A stretch of DNA of 7,033 nt from Erysipelotrichaceae bacterium (GTDB lineage Bacteria > Bacillota_I > Bacilli_A > Erysipelotrichales > Coprobacillaceae): NCBI GenBank assembly GCA_018365815.1, contig JAGZJH010000059.1:1-7033 (forward strand), read 5' to 3'. This document shows positions 1 to 6,070 of this stretch, one piece after another. Every line of letters starts with the position of its first letter. Positions within the stretch are counted from its first letter, which is position 1. The translations under genes and the position numbers were made by a program. The notes beneath the pieces were generated by a model. The model did no database searches. It was given only the letters and a program-made list of their open reading frames with translations, and was not told the DNA's origin.

Positions 1-1
1 T

Positions 2-253
2 ATGACAGTAGGAATGATCAGCAGTTATTCCAAAAAAGGAAATCCTTGGGATAATGGATGTATAGAATCATTTCACGCATTAATCAAAAGAGAATGGTTA
101 AACAGGAAAAAAATTAGTGATTATACGCAAGCGTATCAAATGGTATTTGAGTATATCGAGGGATTTTACAATACGGTAAGAATACATTCACATTGTAATT
201 ATCAGGCACTAAATAAATACGAAGAAAACTACTACAAAAACAATTACAGCTAA
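2..253 (+). CDS. IS3-family transposase OrfB, C-terminal fragment (5' end outside window)
   Basis: This is the last 83 codons of a DDE transposase (rve integrase core) of the IS3 family, probably IS150-like. The frame is open to the window edge, so the gene almost certainly starts upstream and the Met at base 2 is internal. The visible part contains the NPWDNGCIESFHALIKREW block (residues 14-32), whose Glu after CI is the third acid of the catalytic DDE triad. It is followed by the YIEGFYNTVRIHS block typical of OrfB C-termini. The enzyme cuts and joins the ends of its own element. The stop lies about 43 bases before a candidate right end. It is the only plus-strand gene here. Whether the full element is intact cannot be judged from this window. 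Confidence 0.9.
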   Translation: MTVGMISSYSKKGNPWDNGCIESFHALIKREWLNRKKISDYTQAYQMVFEYIEGFYNTVRIHSHCNYQALNKYEENYYKNNYS

Positions 254-263
254 AATTTCTTAC

Positions 264-296
264 ATTTTAGTTGTCCGAAATATTGACATAGTACCA
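264..296 (+). repeat. Candidate right terminal inverted repeat of the IS3-family element
   Basis: Eleven bases after the transposase stop a 33-base stretch begins with ATTTTAGTTGTC and ends with GTACCA. The AGTTGTC core and the terminal CA are typical of IS3/IS150-type right ends. The spacing from the stop codon to the end is also normal for the family. The left end is not in the window, so pairing of the inverted repeats and the target duplication cannot be checked. Confidence 0.5.
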
Positions 297-353
297 GCCT
301 GTACTTTTTCTTCCCATAAGAAAAGATTTCTTCTTTCGTAAACAACTTTATTT

Positions 354-386
354 ATTTTAGTTGTCTACTTTGGAGGAATCATATCA
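354..386. repeat. Second IS-end-like sequence, direct repeat of the first 12 bases of the candidate IS right end
   Basis: ATTTTAGTTGTC occurs again exactly 90 bases after its copy at 264-275. It is followed, as in the first copy, by 21 bases ending in CA; 8 of these 21 match the first copy. By hand alignment it could be the right end of a related IS read on the plus strand, or the left end of one read on the minus strand. No recognisable coding remnant accompanies it, so this is a suggestion only. Confidence 0.3.
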
Positions 387-405
387 AACTGTTCTAGTTT
401 TTTTT
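386..405 (+). terminator. Weak hairpin plus T tract downstream of the IS remnant
   Basis: AAACT, five loop bases and AGTTT form a short AT-rich stem running into eight consecutive T residues (398-405) on the plus strand. It would face transcription leaving the IS. The stem is only five pairs, so its strength as an intrinsic terminator is doubtful. The rest of the 254-486 gap holds only the two end-like repeats and AT-rich sequence. Confidence 0.25.
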
Positions 406-486
406 GTTGTCTGTTTTTATAAAATTGTATATACTGTGATATTTGTTTATAATAGATTGAATTGTTATCACGCTAATTTATGTATG

Positions 487-1584
487 TTATTTTTCTTTAT
501 AAGGTAATATCAGTCCAATAAAAACAATAAGGATTGCGATTGGACACATAATTGATAAAATAGGCACTGAAAATTCTAAGATAAAATTTAAACCAAAACT
601 TGATACGATAAAACTAAATGTCGCAAATCCAAATAACCATGTTTTATATGAGAATTTAGGAACAAGTTCGTGAAAGTATTCTGCACAACAAGATAATAAT
701 CCTGTTGATACGTTGAAACAAGCAATAAAGAAAATAATTCCTACGATCCATTGTCCCCATGATCCAAAGATTTTATATACTGCATAAGATAAAACTTCGG
801 CTCCATTTCCAACTTCATGCATCGCTAAAGATGTGTGCATTCCGATATATCCTGTCGCTAAATAAACTATTCCTAGTAATAGCCCTGCAATAACACCGGA
901 TTTCATGATTTCTTTAGCGATTTGTTTAGGATTTTTTATGCCTAGATCTTGAACGTTTAAGGCAATGATTATACCAAAATTTAAAGCCGCCAAAATATCC
1001 ATTGTTTGGTAGCCGTCTATAAATCCAGATAAAAATGTTTGAGTGACATAGTGGGCATTGGGTTCTGAAATTCCAGAAGGAACGGTTATTAAAGTACCAA
1101 TAAATAAAACTGCAATTAGAATTAATAGTATGGGTGCCATTATTTTACCTAATAAATCTTTTAATCTGTTTGGGTGAAGTGCCACATAACTAGATAATGC
1201 AAAGAATATTAGTGCATAGAACATTTGTGAAAGGAATGAATTTGTCATTAATGGGGCAATTGCCATTTCAAATGAAGTTGAGGCAGTTCGTGGAATAGCC
1301 ACACATGGTCCGATAAGTAAATAAACTAATGTTACAAAAATTGTAGTAAAGAGTGGGTGTATTCGATCTGTTAAGTTTTTTAATCCTTGATGTTTTGCGA
1401 CAGCGACTATTGCAATAGTAGGGATAATAACTGCTGTAGCGATAAATCCTAGTATTGCCGATAAAAATTCTTTGCCTGACTGTGCACCTAATAATGGTGG
1501 GAATATTAAATTCCCTGCTCCAAAAAACATTGAAAATAATGTTATTCCGATAATAAATGTGTTTGCTAATGATGTTTTTTTCAT
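487..1584 (-). CDS. brnQ: BrnQ/LivJ-type branched-chain amino acid:cation symporter, apparently short at the C-terminus
   Basis: This is a membrane symporter of the BrnQ (LIVCS) family, which takes up leucine, isoleucine and valine with Na+ or H+. The start is set at the ATG at 1584, preceded by AAGGAGG with 7-base spacing. An in-frame ATG at 1620 overlaps the promoter -10 box and is unlikely. The 365-residue product shows the family signatures FFGAGNLIFPP (residues 20-30), IGPCVAIPRTASTSFE (91-106) and GYQTMDILAALNFGIII (191-207), and about ten hydrophobic segments. The reading ends at ILPYKEK, roughly where the family still has two more transmembrane segments; typical members run to about 430-450 residues. 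The downstream DNA encodes no membrane-like continuation in any frame and abuts IS-end sequences. It may be a naturally short version or a damaged gene; the N-terminal and central parts are intact. Confidence 0.88.
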   Translation of the reverse strand: MKKTSLANTFIIGITLFSMFFGAGNLIFPPLLGAQSGKEFLSAILGFIATAVIIPTIAIVAVAKHQGLKNLTDRIHPLFTTIFVTLVYLLIGPCVAIPRTASTSFEMAIAPLMTNSFLSQMFYALIFFALSSYVALHPNRLKDLLGKIMAPILLILIAVLFIGTLITVPSGISEPNAHYVTQTFLSGFIDGYQTMDILAALNFGIIIALNVQDLGIKNPKQIAKEIMKSGVIAGLLLGIVYLATGYIGMHTSLAMHEVGNGAEVLSYAVYKIFGSWGQWIVGIIFFIACFNVSTGLLSCCAEYFHELVPKFSYKTWLFGFATFSFIVSSFGLNFILEFSVPILSIMCPIAILIVFIGLILPYKEK

Positions 1585-1591
1585 GATAGTG

Positions 1592-1644
1592 CCTCCTTTT
1601 TGAGTATTAAAAATAATCATAACAGATTATGTAACACTTTCCAA
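1592..1644 (-). promoter_or_regulatory. brnQ promoter and ribosome binding site
   Basis: On the minus strand TTGGAA (1644-1639) and TATGAT (1621-1616) are separated by exactly 17 bases, and TG one base before the -10 makes it an extended -10 element. Transcription would start near 1609, giving a leader of about 25 bases with AAGGAGG at 1598-1592. The short leader leaves no room for a T-box or other riboswitch. No clear operator palindrome is visible. Confidence 0.65.
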
Positions 1645-1702
1645 TAAAAAAATAGGAATAAATGAAATTCTATCATGGTTGATTAAAAGATAAGTTAGAA
1701 TT

Positions 1703-1739
1703 ATTAATGTATTTTATGTACATGAGAAAATACATTAAT
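1703..1739 (-). terminator. Perfect 13-bp inverted repeat at the end of the HAD hydrolase gene
   Basis: ATTAATGTATTTT (1703-1715) and AAAATACATTAAT (1727-1739) are perfect reverse complements around an 11-base loop that itself contains the palindrome ATGTACAT. The stem includes the stop codon of the hydrolase gene. It probably marks the 3' end of the three-gene unit. It is very AT-rich and no continuous U run follows it, so classical intrinsic termination is uncertain. It could instead be an mRNA-stabilising 3' hairpin. Confidence 0.45.
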
Positions 1740-2457
1740 CAAAGTAATTTAATAATTCTTTTATATTTTTGATTACAGCATCAGCTTGTGTATCTTCATC
1801 TGATTGAACACCTAGATTTCCTCTATTGACCCATATTGCTTTTAAACCATATTTTTTAGGAGCAATCACTTCCCATAAAAAATGATCACCAATCATACAG
1901 GCTTGATTAGGGGAAACCTTAAAATAATTTAACACATTAAAATAGGCTCTTTTTTCAGGTTTGCCCACTCCTTGTTCACCATCAATAAATATACCATCAA
2001 ATAATTTTTCCAAATCAAAACGTTGCAACTTTTCTCTTTGAAAAGCACTATCACCATTTGTTAATAAAGCAATTAAATAACCACGTTTTTTCAATTTTTT
2101 TAAAGTCACTTCAACATCTTCAAATACATAAATAACCTCATGTTTACATTTTGAATACTGATTAACAAGATAATTAACGATTTCTTCATTTTCAATATTT
2201 AAATTTTGTAGTGCTTTTGTAACGATCGATGTTCTCAATTCGTTAAATGAAAAATTACCTTTTGGTCGTTTACTTTCATCTTCCCAAATCAAGTTATTTA
2301 CTGCAACAATTTCATTTGCTAATTTATTAGCATCTAAATCTAATTGATATGAATTTATTAACCTTTCACAAGTTAACTGCCATGCTTTTTGAGTTAATCC
2401 CCCATAATTTATTAACGTATTATCTAAATCAAATATCAATAATCGAACTAAATCCAT
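1735..2457 (-). CDS. HAD-superfamily hydrolase, probable phosphatase
   Basis: The 240-residue protein is a haloacid dehalogenase-type phosphohydrolase with an inserted helical cap, as in the YjjG/Gph-like group. These are soluble cytoplasmic enzymes that remove phosphate from small molecules through an aspartyl-phosphate intermediate. Motif I is FDLDNT, with nucleophile Asp10 and acid Asp12. The cap spans about residues 16-100. Motif II is LLTNGD (Thr133), motif III is GKPEKR (Lys166), and motif IV is MIGDHFLWEV (Asp191, with Glu196 where Asp is more usual). The start ATG has AAAGGG ten bases upstream. It is the last gene of the MerR-methyltransferase unit, 20 bases after the preceding stop, so it is probably co-transcribed. 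The substrate cannot be inferred from sequence; context suggests it acts on something linked to the two methyltransferases. Confidence 0.85.
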   Translation of the reverse strand: MDLVRLLIFDLDNTLINYGGLTQKAWQLTCERLINSYQLDLDANKLANEIVAVNNLIWEDESKRPKGNFSFNELRTSIVTKALQNLNIENEEIVNYLVNQYSKCKHEVIYVFEDVEVTLKKLKKRGYLIALLTNGDSAFQREKLQRFDLEKLFDGIFIDGEQGVGKPEKRAYFNVLNYFKVSPNQACMIGDHFLWEVIAPKKYGLKAIWVNRGNLGVQSDEDTQADAVIKNIKELLNYFD

Positions 2458-2477
2458 ATTACTTTCGCCCTTTCTAC

Positions 2478-3173
2478 CTATTTTGTATAAATTAAATGAT
2501 GAAAAAAAGCAATTTGTTGGTAAATGTCTATCGTAGAAACTTTCATCTCAAGTTCCATCATTTTTAATTGCCATTGTTCAGTTTGATGATTTTCTTGATT
2601 TTGTTGTAAATCAAAAAAAGTGCGAATACCATAAGTATGAACCAATTTTAAACCACTATTCCATTTTGAAATCATCTCATCATCATAATACTTAATCGCT
2701 CCATATTTTTTAGATCGGCTATCTTCACCATTTAATAAAGCCGTTGCCTTATCAATATCATCTAATAACACTGCCATCTGCATTACTCGCCCTGCTTTAT
2801 TATGTTTTACCAATGAGAGTTTTCCATTTGGTTTTAACAAACGATAAAATTGGTTAATAATATCTGCTTTACAATCTATATATTCCAAAACATTATGACA
2901 TATAATCACATCAAAATAACAATCTGGTAATTGAGTAAGTGCTTTTTCATCTCCTTTAATTTGCTTATAGTCAAAGTCTTGCCATCTATGATTTAACATT
3001 TCTTCCATTGGTTCAATAGCAATGACTTCATTATTTTTAGCATAGTGATTGGCATTAATTCCCTCACCACTGCCAAAATCGAGAATACGTTTACCCTCAA
3101 TTTTTCCTAATTGCTTCCACACTATTCTTTTCAACAAACGATCCCATGCCGGAATTTCTGTAATATTATGCAT
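2478..3173 (-). CDS. CmoM/SmtA-like class I SAM-dependent methyltransferase
   Basis: The 231-residue protein is a Rossmann-fold methyltransferase. Motif I is LDFGSGEG (residues 31-38). The acidic residue ending strand 2 is Glu54 in IAIEP, and the strand-4 region is CHNVLEYI (92-99). Beyond the generic fold, the segments VLEYI, LLKPNGKLSLVKHNKAG (112-128), GIRTFFD (182-188) and the C-terminal ELEMKVSTIDIYQQIAFF stretch recall CmoM (SmtA), the tRNA wobble carboxymethoxyuridine methyltransferase of enterobacteria. That resemblance is by memory, and the substrate here may differ. Start: AGGAG nine bases before the ATG. The gene lies 20 bases from both its neighbours, inside the unit headed by the MerR-methyltransferase fusion. 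Confidence 0.82.
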   Translation of the reverse strand: MHNITEIPAWDRLLKRIVWKQLGKIEGKRILDFGSGEGINANHYAKNNEVIAIEPMEEMLNHRWQDFDYKQIKGDEKALTQLPDCYFDVIICHNVLEYIDCKADIINQFYRLLKPNGKLSLVKHNKAGRVMQMAVLLDDIDKATALLNGEDSRSKKYGAIKYYDDEMISKWNSGLKLVHTYGIRTFFDLQQNQENHQTEQWQLKMMELEMKVSTIDIYQQIAFFHHLIYTK

Positions 3174-3193
3174 TTGTCTATTCTCCTCTATAT

Positions 3194-4348
3194 CTATTTC
3201 TTTGCTTTAAACATTCCACAATGTGTCGTTAAGTAAAATACTTTATGTTTAGAAAAATAATCTTTTAAAAAATCATAAAATTGTTTTTTCTTTTTATAAA
3301 GCAACTCAAAATTGGTACTTATTCCTTTTGTACTAAGTATGAATTGGTAAAATAAATTAACATCTATAATTTCATAAACTTCTTTTCGTTCAAATAATTC
3401 TATATCTTTAAAATATTGACTAAGTTTTAATTTGCCATTTTCATAACCAAATTGTTGGTATAGAATATCTTGGTTAAATGATATTTTAGGATCAAAATTT
3501 TTCAACAATTCATCTCTTTCTTTCATCATATCTTTAGCAATCGTTGAGCAATATAAAATTCCATCTTTTTTTAATATACGATATATTTCTTTAAGGGCTT
3601 GTTGAACATTTTCAAAATACATAAACACATGATTAGCGATTACTATATCAAAACTTTCATCATCATAAGGTAAATGAAAACAATCTGCATACTCATAAGA
3701 TTTTATTTGTGATACATCATTTAGTTTCGAATAACATTCATCTAGCATTTTTTGTGATATATCACTTAAAGTAATTTCTATATCTTTAGGAATTTTATTT
3801 TTATTACATTGCCACAATGTCCCATCACCACATCCAATTTCCAATACTTTTGCATTTTGATTCAAGTGATAATGGCTAAATAACCACTGCTGAAAATTTT
3901 CTTCAAAATGTGTATGTTGATGATGAAATAGTATTCTTTTTTGTAATCCTTCAGGTGTTCCAAACTGTAATAAGAGATTTTGTTTATTTTGTATTTGAAG
4001 AAATTGTCGATATATTTCTGTGATATTTGTATGCTCTTGATTTTGTAACGTTTCAATAAGAGAAAGCATTGTTTTGATATTAGTTAATTGAATGTTTAAT
4101 ACATCTTTTTGCATTATAATTTGATCTTCAATATTTTTATCCTTGATAATTTGTTTAATTTCTTCTAAAGTATATCCTGCTTTTTGAAGTAGTTGAATAG
4201 TTTGTAACTTTACTAAATTATTTTCTTCGATGCATTTTTTCCCATTTTCACTAATTGGTATAATAAGACCAATGCTTTCGTAATATCTTAACGTTCGTAA
4301 TGTCGTTTTGCTCATTTTAGAAAATTCTCTAAAACTGTATTTCTTCAC
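3194..4348 (-). CDS. MerR-family regulator fused to a SAM-dependent methyltransferase
   Basis: A two-domain protein of 384 residues from the chosen start. Residues 1-70 are a MerR-type winged helix-turn-helix: the YSFREFSKMSKTTLRTLRYY segment, then ESIGLI, then KAGYTLEEIKQII. Residues about 75-125 look like the long dimerisation helix. From about residue 165 a class I methyltransferase follows: motif I VLEIGCGDG (168-176), LSDIS (194-198), ADCFHLPYDDESFDIVIANH (221-240), and a post-motif YRILKKDGILYCST (256-269). The C-terminal 100 residues are unassigned. MerR proteins normally carry a ligand-sensing domain here, so the methyltransferase may sense SAM or a substrate, or modify the inducer. 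The GTG start at 4348 is preferred over an in-frame ATG at 4369 because that ATG lies inside the -10 box and GAGGTGAT sits just upstream of the GTG. It heads a three-gene unit. Confidence 0.85.
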   Translation of the reverse strand: MKKYSFREFSKMSKTTLRTLRYYESIGLIIPISENGKKCIEENNLVKLQTIQLLQKAGYTLEEIKQIIKDKNIEDQIIMQKDVLNIQLTNIKTMLSLIETLQNQEHTNITEIYRQFLQIQNKQNLLLQFGTPEGLQKRILFHHQHTHFEENFQQWLFSHYHLNQNAKVLEIGCGDGTLWQCNKNKIPKDIEITLSDISQKMLDECYSKLNDVSQIKSYEYADCFHLPYDDESFDIVIANHVFMYFENVQQALKEIYRILKKDGILYCSTIAKDMMKERDELLKNFDPKISFNQDILYQQFGYENGKLKLSQYFKDIELFERKEVYEIIDVNLFYQFILSTKGISTNFELLYKKKKQFYDFLKDYFSKHKVFYLTTHCGMFKAKK

Positions 4349-4352
4349 TTTT

Positions 4353-4361
4353 ATCACCTCT
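4353..4361 (-). promoter_or_regulatory. Ribosome binding site that decides the GTG start of the MerR-methyltransferase gene
   Basis: AGAGGTGAT on the minus strand matches the extended anti-Shine-Dalgarno target, with four A residues between it and the GTG at 4348-4346 (six bases counted from the GAGGTG core). The ATG at 4369 lies upstream of this site and has no ribosome binding site of its own. The leader would be only about 13 bases long. Confidence 0.75.
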
Positions 4362-4367
4362 GTTTTC

Positions 4368-4398
4368 ATTATAATTTGGAACGTAACGTCACTGTCAA
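4368..4398 (-). promoter_or_regulatory. MerR-type promoter with 19-bp spacer and operator palindrome
   Basis: Minus strand: a perfect -35 TTGACA (4398-4393) and a perfect -10 TATAAT (4373-4368) separated by 19 bases. Both hexamers are consensus, but the spacer is two bases longer than optimal. That is the hallmark of promoters activated by MerR proteins, which untwist the DNA to realign the boxes. The spacer contains ACGTTACGT, a 9-base odd-centred palindrome (4381-4389) close to the middle of the spacer. Since the gene just downstream encodes a MerR protein, autoregulation is the simplest reading. This is inference from architecture; no binding data are available. Confidence 0.75.
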
Positions 4399-4425
4399 TA
4401 GTATTTGATGAAAGATTAAAATAAA

Positions 4426-4494
4426 AACTCTTAATTGAAATGCCACTTCACTATTTAGTATCTAAATAACAAAATTCACTTCAATTTAAGAGTT
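4426..4494 (-). terminator. Long hairpin with T tract ending the holB-ricT-trmN6-rsmI operon
   Basis: Minus strand: AACTCTTAAATTGAAGTG (4494-4477) pairs with CATTTCAATTAAGAGTT (4442-4426), interrupted by one bulge and one mismatch. The stem runs into TTTTTATTTT. It begins two bases after the rsmI stop. The loop holds a second, perfect hairpin, TATTTAG-TAT-CTAAATA (4452-4468). The T tract occurs only on the minus-strand side, so it serves rsmI. It separates this operon from the MerR promoter, whose -35 box begins 28 bases further on. Confidence 0.7.
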
Positions 4495-4496
4495 AT

Positions 4497-5339
4497 CTAA
4501 TCTAGATGATAAGATTTATATACTTCATTTTTCGCAATATTTCTTTCTTTAGCCACTTTTTTAATGGCTTCTTTAGAAGTCAATCCATCTTGGATATATT
4601 GTTCAATTTGTTCATTAATCGATAATTCAAAAACAACTTCTTGAAGTTGTTTATCTCCCTCAACCACAATAACCATTTCCCCTTTTAAACCGTTCACAAC
4701 AGTTAATACTTCTTCAATTGTTCCACGTATAATTTCTTCATGTTTTTTAGTAATTTCTCGACACATTGCAATTTGACGATTGCCAAAATATTGCATCATC
4801 AATTCTAATGTCTTTTTAATACGATGTGGGGACTCATAAAAAACAATTGTTTCACGATAATTTTTTAAATTTTCTAATTCTTTCTTTTTAATTTTATCGC
4901 TATGGTTTAAAAAGCCATAAAACATAAAAGGTTGTGGGACAATTCCTGAAACGACTAGAGCATTTAAACATGCATTAGCACCACTAATGGGTACAACATT
5001 ATAACCGGCTTCTATCACTTGACAAACTAATTCATATCCCGGATCTGAGATAGCAGGATAACCGGCATCACTCACTAAAGCAATATTCGCATCTTTTAAA
5101 AGTTCGATGATTTTTTTACTCGATTGTGCGATATTATGCTCATGATGAGAAATTAATTTTTTCTTAATATCAAAATGATTTAATAATTTAATTGTATTAC
5201 GGGTATCTTCTGCTGCAATATAATCCACTTCTTTTAAAATATTAACTGCTCGATAGGTCATTTCTTCTAAATTCCCAATGGGTGTAGCCACTAAATAAAG
5301 TGTATGTTTATCATTTTCAAAACTTTTTTGTCTATTCAT
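4497..5339 (-). CDS. rsmI: 16S rRNA (cytidine1402-2'-O)-methyltransferase RsmI
   Basis: RsmI 2'-O-methylates C1402 in the 16S rRNA decoding centre using SAM. The 280-residue product has the expected length and the tetrapyrrole-methylase-type fold: LYLVATPIGNL (residues 14-24), AAEDTR (42-47), LVSDAGYPAISDPG (88-101), FYESPHR (167-173), REITKKHEE (194-202) and GEMVIVVEG (220-228), plus a helical C-terminal domain (about 244-278). The usual PGA(N) loop reads PISGAN here, with Ser for Pro (Ser119). The start is the ATG at 5339, which overlaps the end of trmN6 by eight bases (ATGAATAG) and has GGAG nine bases upstream. An in-frame ATG at 5396 would add 19 unconserved residues inside trmN6. Translational coupling with trmN6 is likely. 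It is the last gene of the operon, just before the terminator hairpin. Confidence 0.95.
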   Translation of the reverse strand: MNRQKSFENDKHTLYLVATPIGNLEEMTYRAVNILKEVDYIAAEDTRNTIKLLNHFDIKKKLISHHEHNIAQSSKKIIELLKDANIALVSDAGYPAISDPGYELVCQVIEAGYNVVPISGANACLNALVVSGIVPQPFMFYGFLNHSDKIKKKELENLKNYRETIVFYESPHRIKKTLELMMQYFGNRQIAMCREITKKHEEIIRGTIEEVLTVVNGLKGEMVIVVEGDKQLQEVVFELSINEQIEQYIQDGLTSKEAIKKVAKERNIAKNEVYKSYHLD

Positions 5340-6069
5340 TGATCTGTTCTCCAAATAATTTTCTGACTTCTTTTGAGTATTCACCACTATCATCATGAGC
5401 GTAAAGTGGTGGTAATATTTTTAAACCGGGATTTCCTTTATACATTCCTTCTACTAGAATTGTATTACATTCTCGATTATGTTTAGGATATACAAGTTGA
5501 ATACGTTTAGGCTCAATATCATATGTTTTCATGATTGTAATAATATCAATTAACCTTTCAGGACGGTGAACAATAGCAAAACGTCCTTTTTGTTTTAAAA
5601 TTTTACTTGCACTTTGAATAATTTGTTCTAAAGTAATCTTAATTTCATGACGTGCTATTTGTAGATATTCATTATCATTCAAATTACTTTTTTCACCAAG
5701 TTTAAAAAAAGGTGGGTTACAAACAACTAAATCAACATTTTGTATTTGATGAATGTAATTTTTAATATCTTCATGTACGATTTCAATTTGATTTTCTAAA
5801 TGATTTAATACAATATTCTTTTGTGCAATTTTACAAGCTTCTTCTTGAATTTCTACTCCGATAATTTTTGATGCTGTACGCATTGATAAGATTAATGGAA
5901 TAGCCGCATTATTTGTACCAAAATCTATAATTTTTTCATAATCTTTATTAATTGTACAAAAATGAGAGAGTAAAACTGTATCTAATGAAAAATTAAACAT
6001 ATCTTTACGTTGAATGATTTTAAAATTTTCATACGCAAGTAAGTAGTTAATAACTTCTTGATTTTCCAT
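5332..6069 (-). CDS. trmN6: TrmN6/YabB-type tRNA1(Val) adenine37-N6-methyltransferase
   Basis: The 245-residue protein belongs to the TrmN6 (YfiC/YabB) family of N6-adenine methyltransferases, which in E. coli modify A37 of tRNA1(Val). Key parts are the N-terminal FKIIQRKDMFNFSLDTVLLS (residues 16-35), the catalytic NPPFF motif (118-122), RHE (140-142), and a C-terminal PLYAHDDSGEYS block (221-232) typical of the Gram-positive branch. Motif I reads DFGTNNAAIP (49-58) instead of the usual DLGTGNG-type loop, so the second glycine is lost. The start lies one base after the ricT stop with no convincing ribosome binding site, which suggests translation is coupled to ricT. Its 3' end overlaps rsmI. 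The family call is firm; the tRNA target is inferred from homologues. Confidence 0.9.
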   Translation of the reverse strand: MENQEVINYLLAYENFKIIQRKDMFNFSLDTVLLSHFCTINKDYEKIIDFGTNNAAIPLILSMRTASKIIGVEIQEEACKIAQKNIVLNHLENQIEIVHEDIKNYIHQIQNVDLVVCNPPFFKLGEKSNLNDNEYLQIARHEIKITLEQIIQSASKILKQKGRFAIVHRPERLIDIITIMKTYDIEPKRIQLVYPKHNRECNTILVEGMYKGNPGLKILPPLYAHDDSGEYSKEVRKLFGEQINE

Positions 6070-6070
6070 T

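Noticed and set aside
457..474. Sequence resembling a lac operator half (AATTGTTATC then CGCT)
   Set aside because: Only one half matches, with an extra base, and no LacI-type gene or promoter is positioned to use it; chance in AT-rich DNA.
395..484. Short open stretch downstream of the brnQ stop on the minus strand, possible remnant of its C-terminus
   Set aside because: The translation is polar and Asn/Lys/Thr-rich with no hydrophobic segment, so it does not look like missing membrane helices.
1585..1620. N-terminal extension of BrnQ from an ATG at 1620
   Set aside because: That ATG overlaps the -10 box of the best promoter, and its first 12 codons cover the ribosome binding site of the ATG at 1584.
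1585..1734. T-box or amino-acid riboswitch upstream of brnQ
   Set aside because: The predicted leader is about 25 bases, and no T-box consensus or terminator/antiterminator pair is present.
3862..4056. Minus-strand open frame of 64 codons
   Set aside because: It lies wholly inside the MerR-methyltransferase gene in another frame, is rich in Ile/Lys/Tyr as expected of AT-rich shadows, and shows no domain or supported start.
5340..5396. N-terminal extension of RsmI from an ATG at 5396
   Set aside because: The extra 19 residues are unlike the family and lie inside trmN6; the ATG at 5339 has a GGAG site and the usual coupled overlap.
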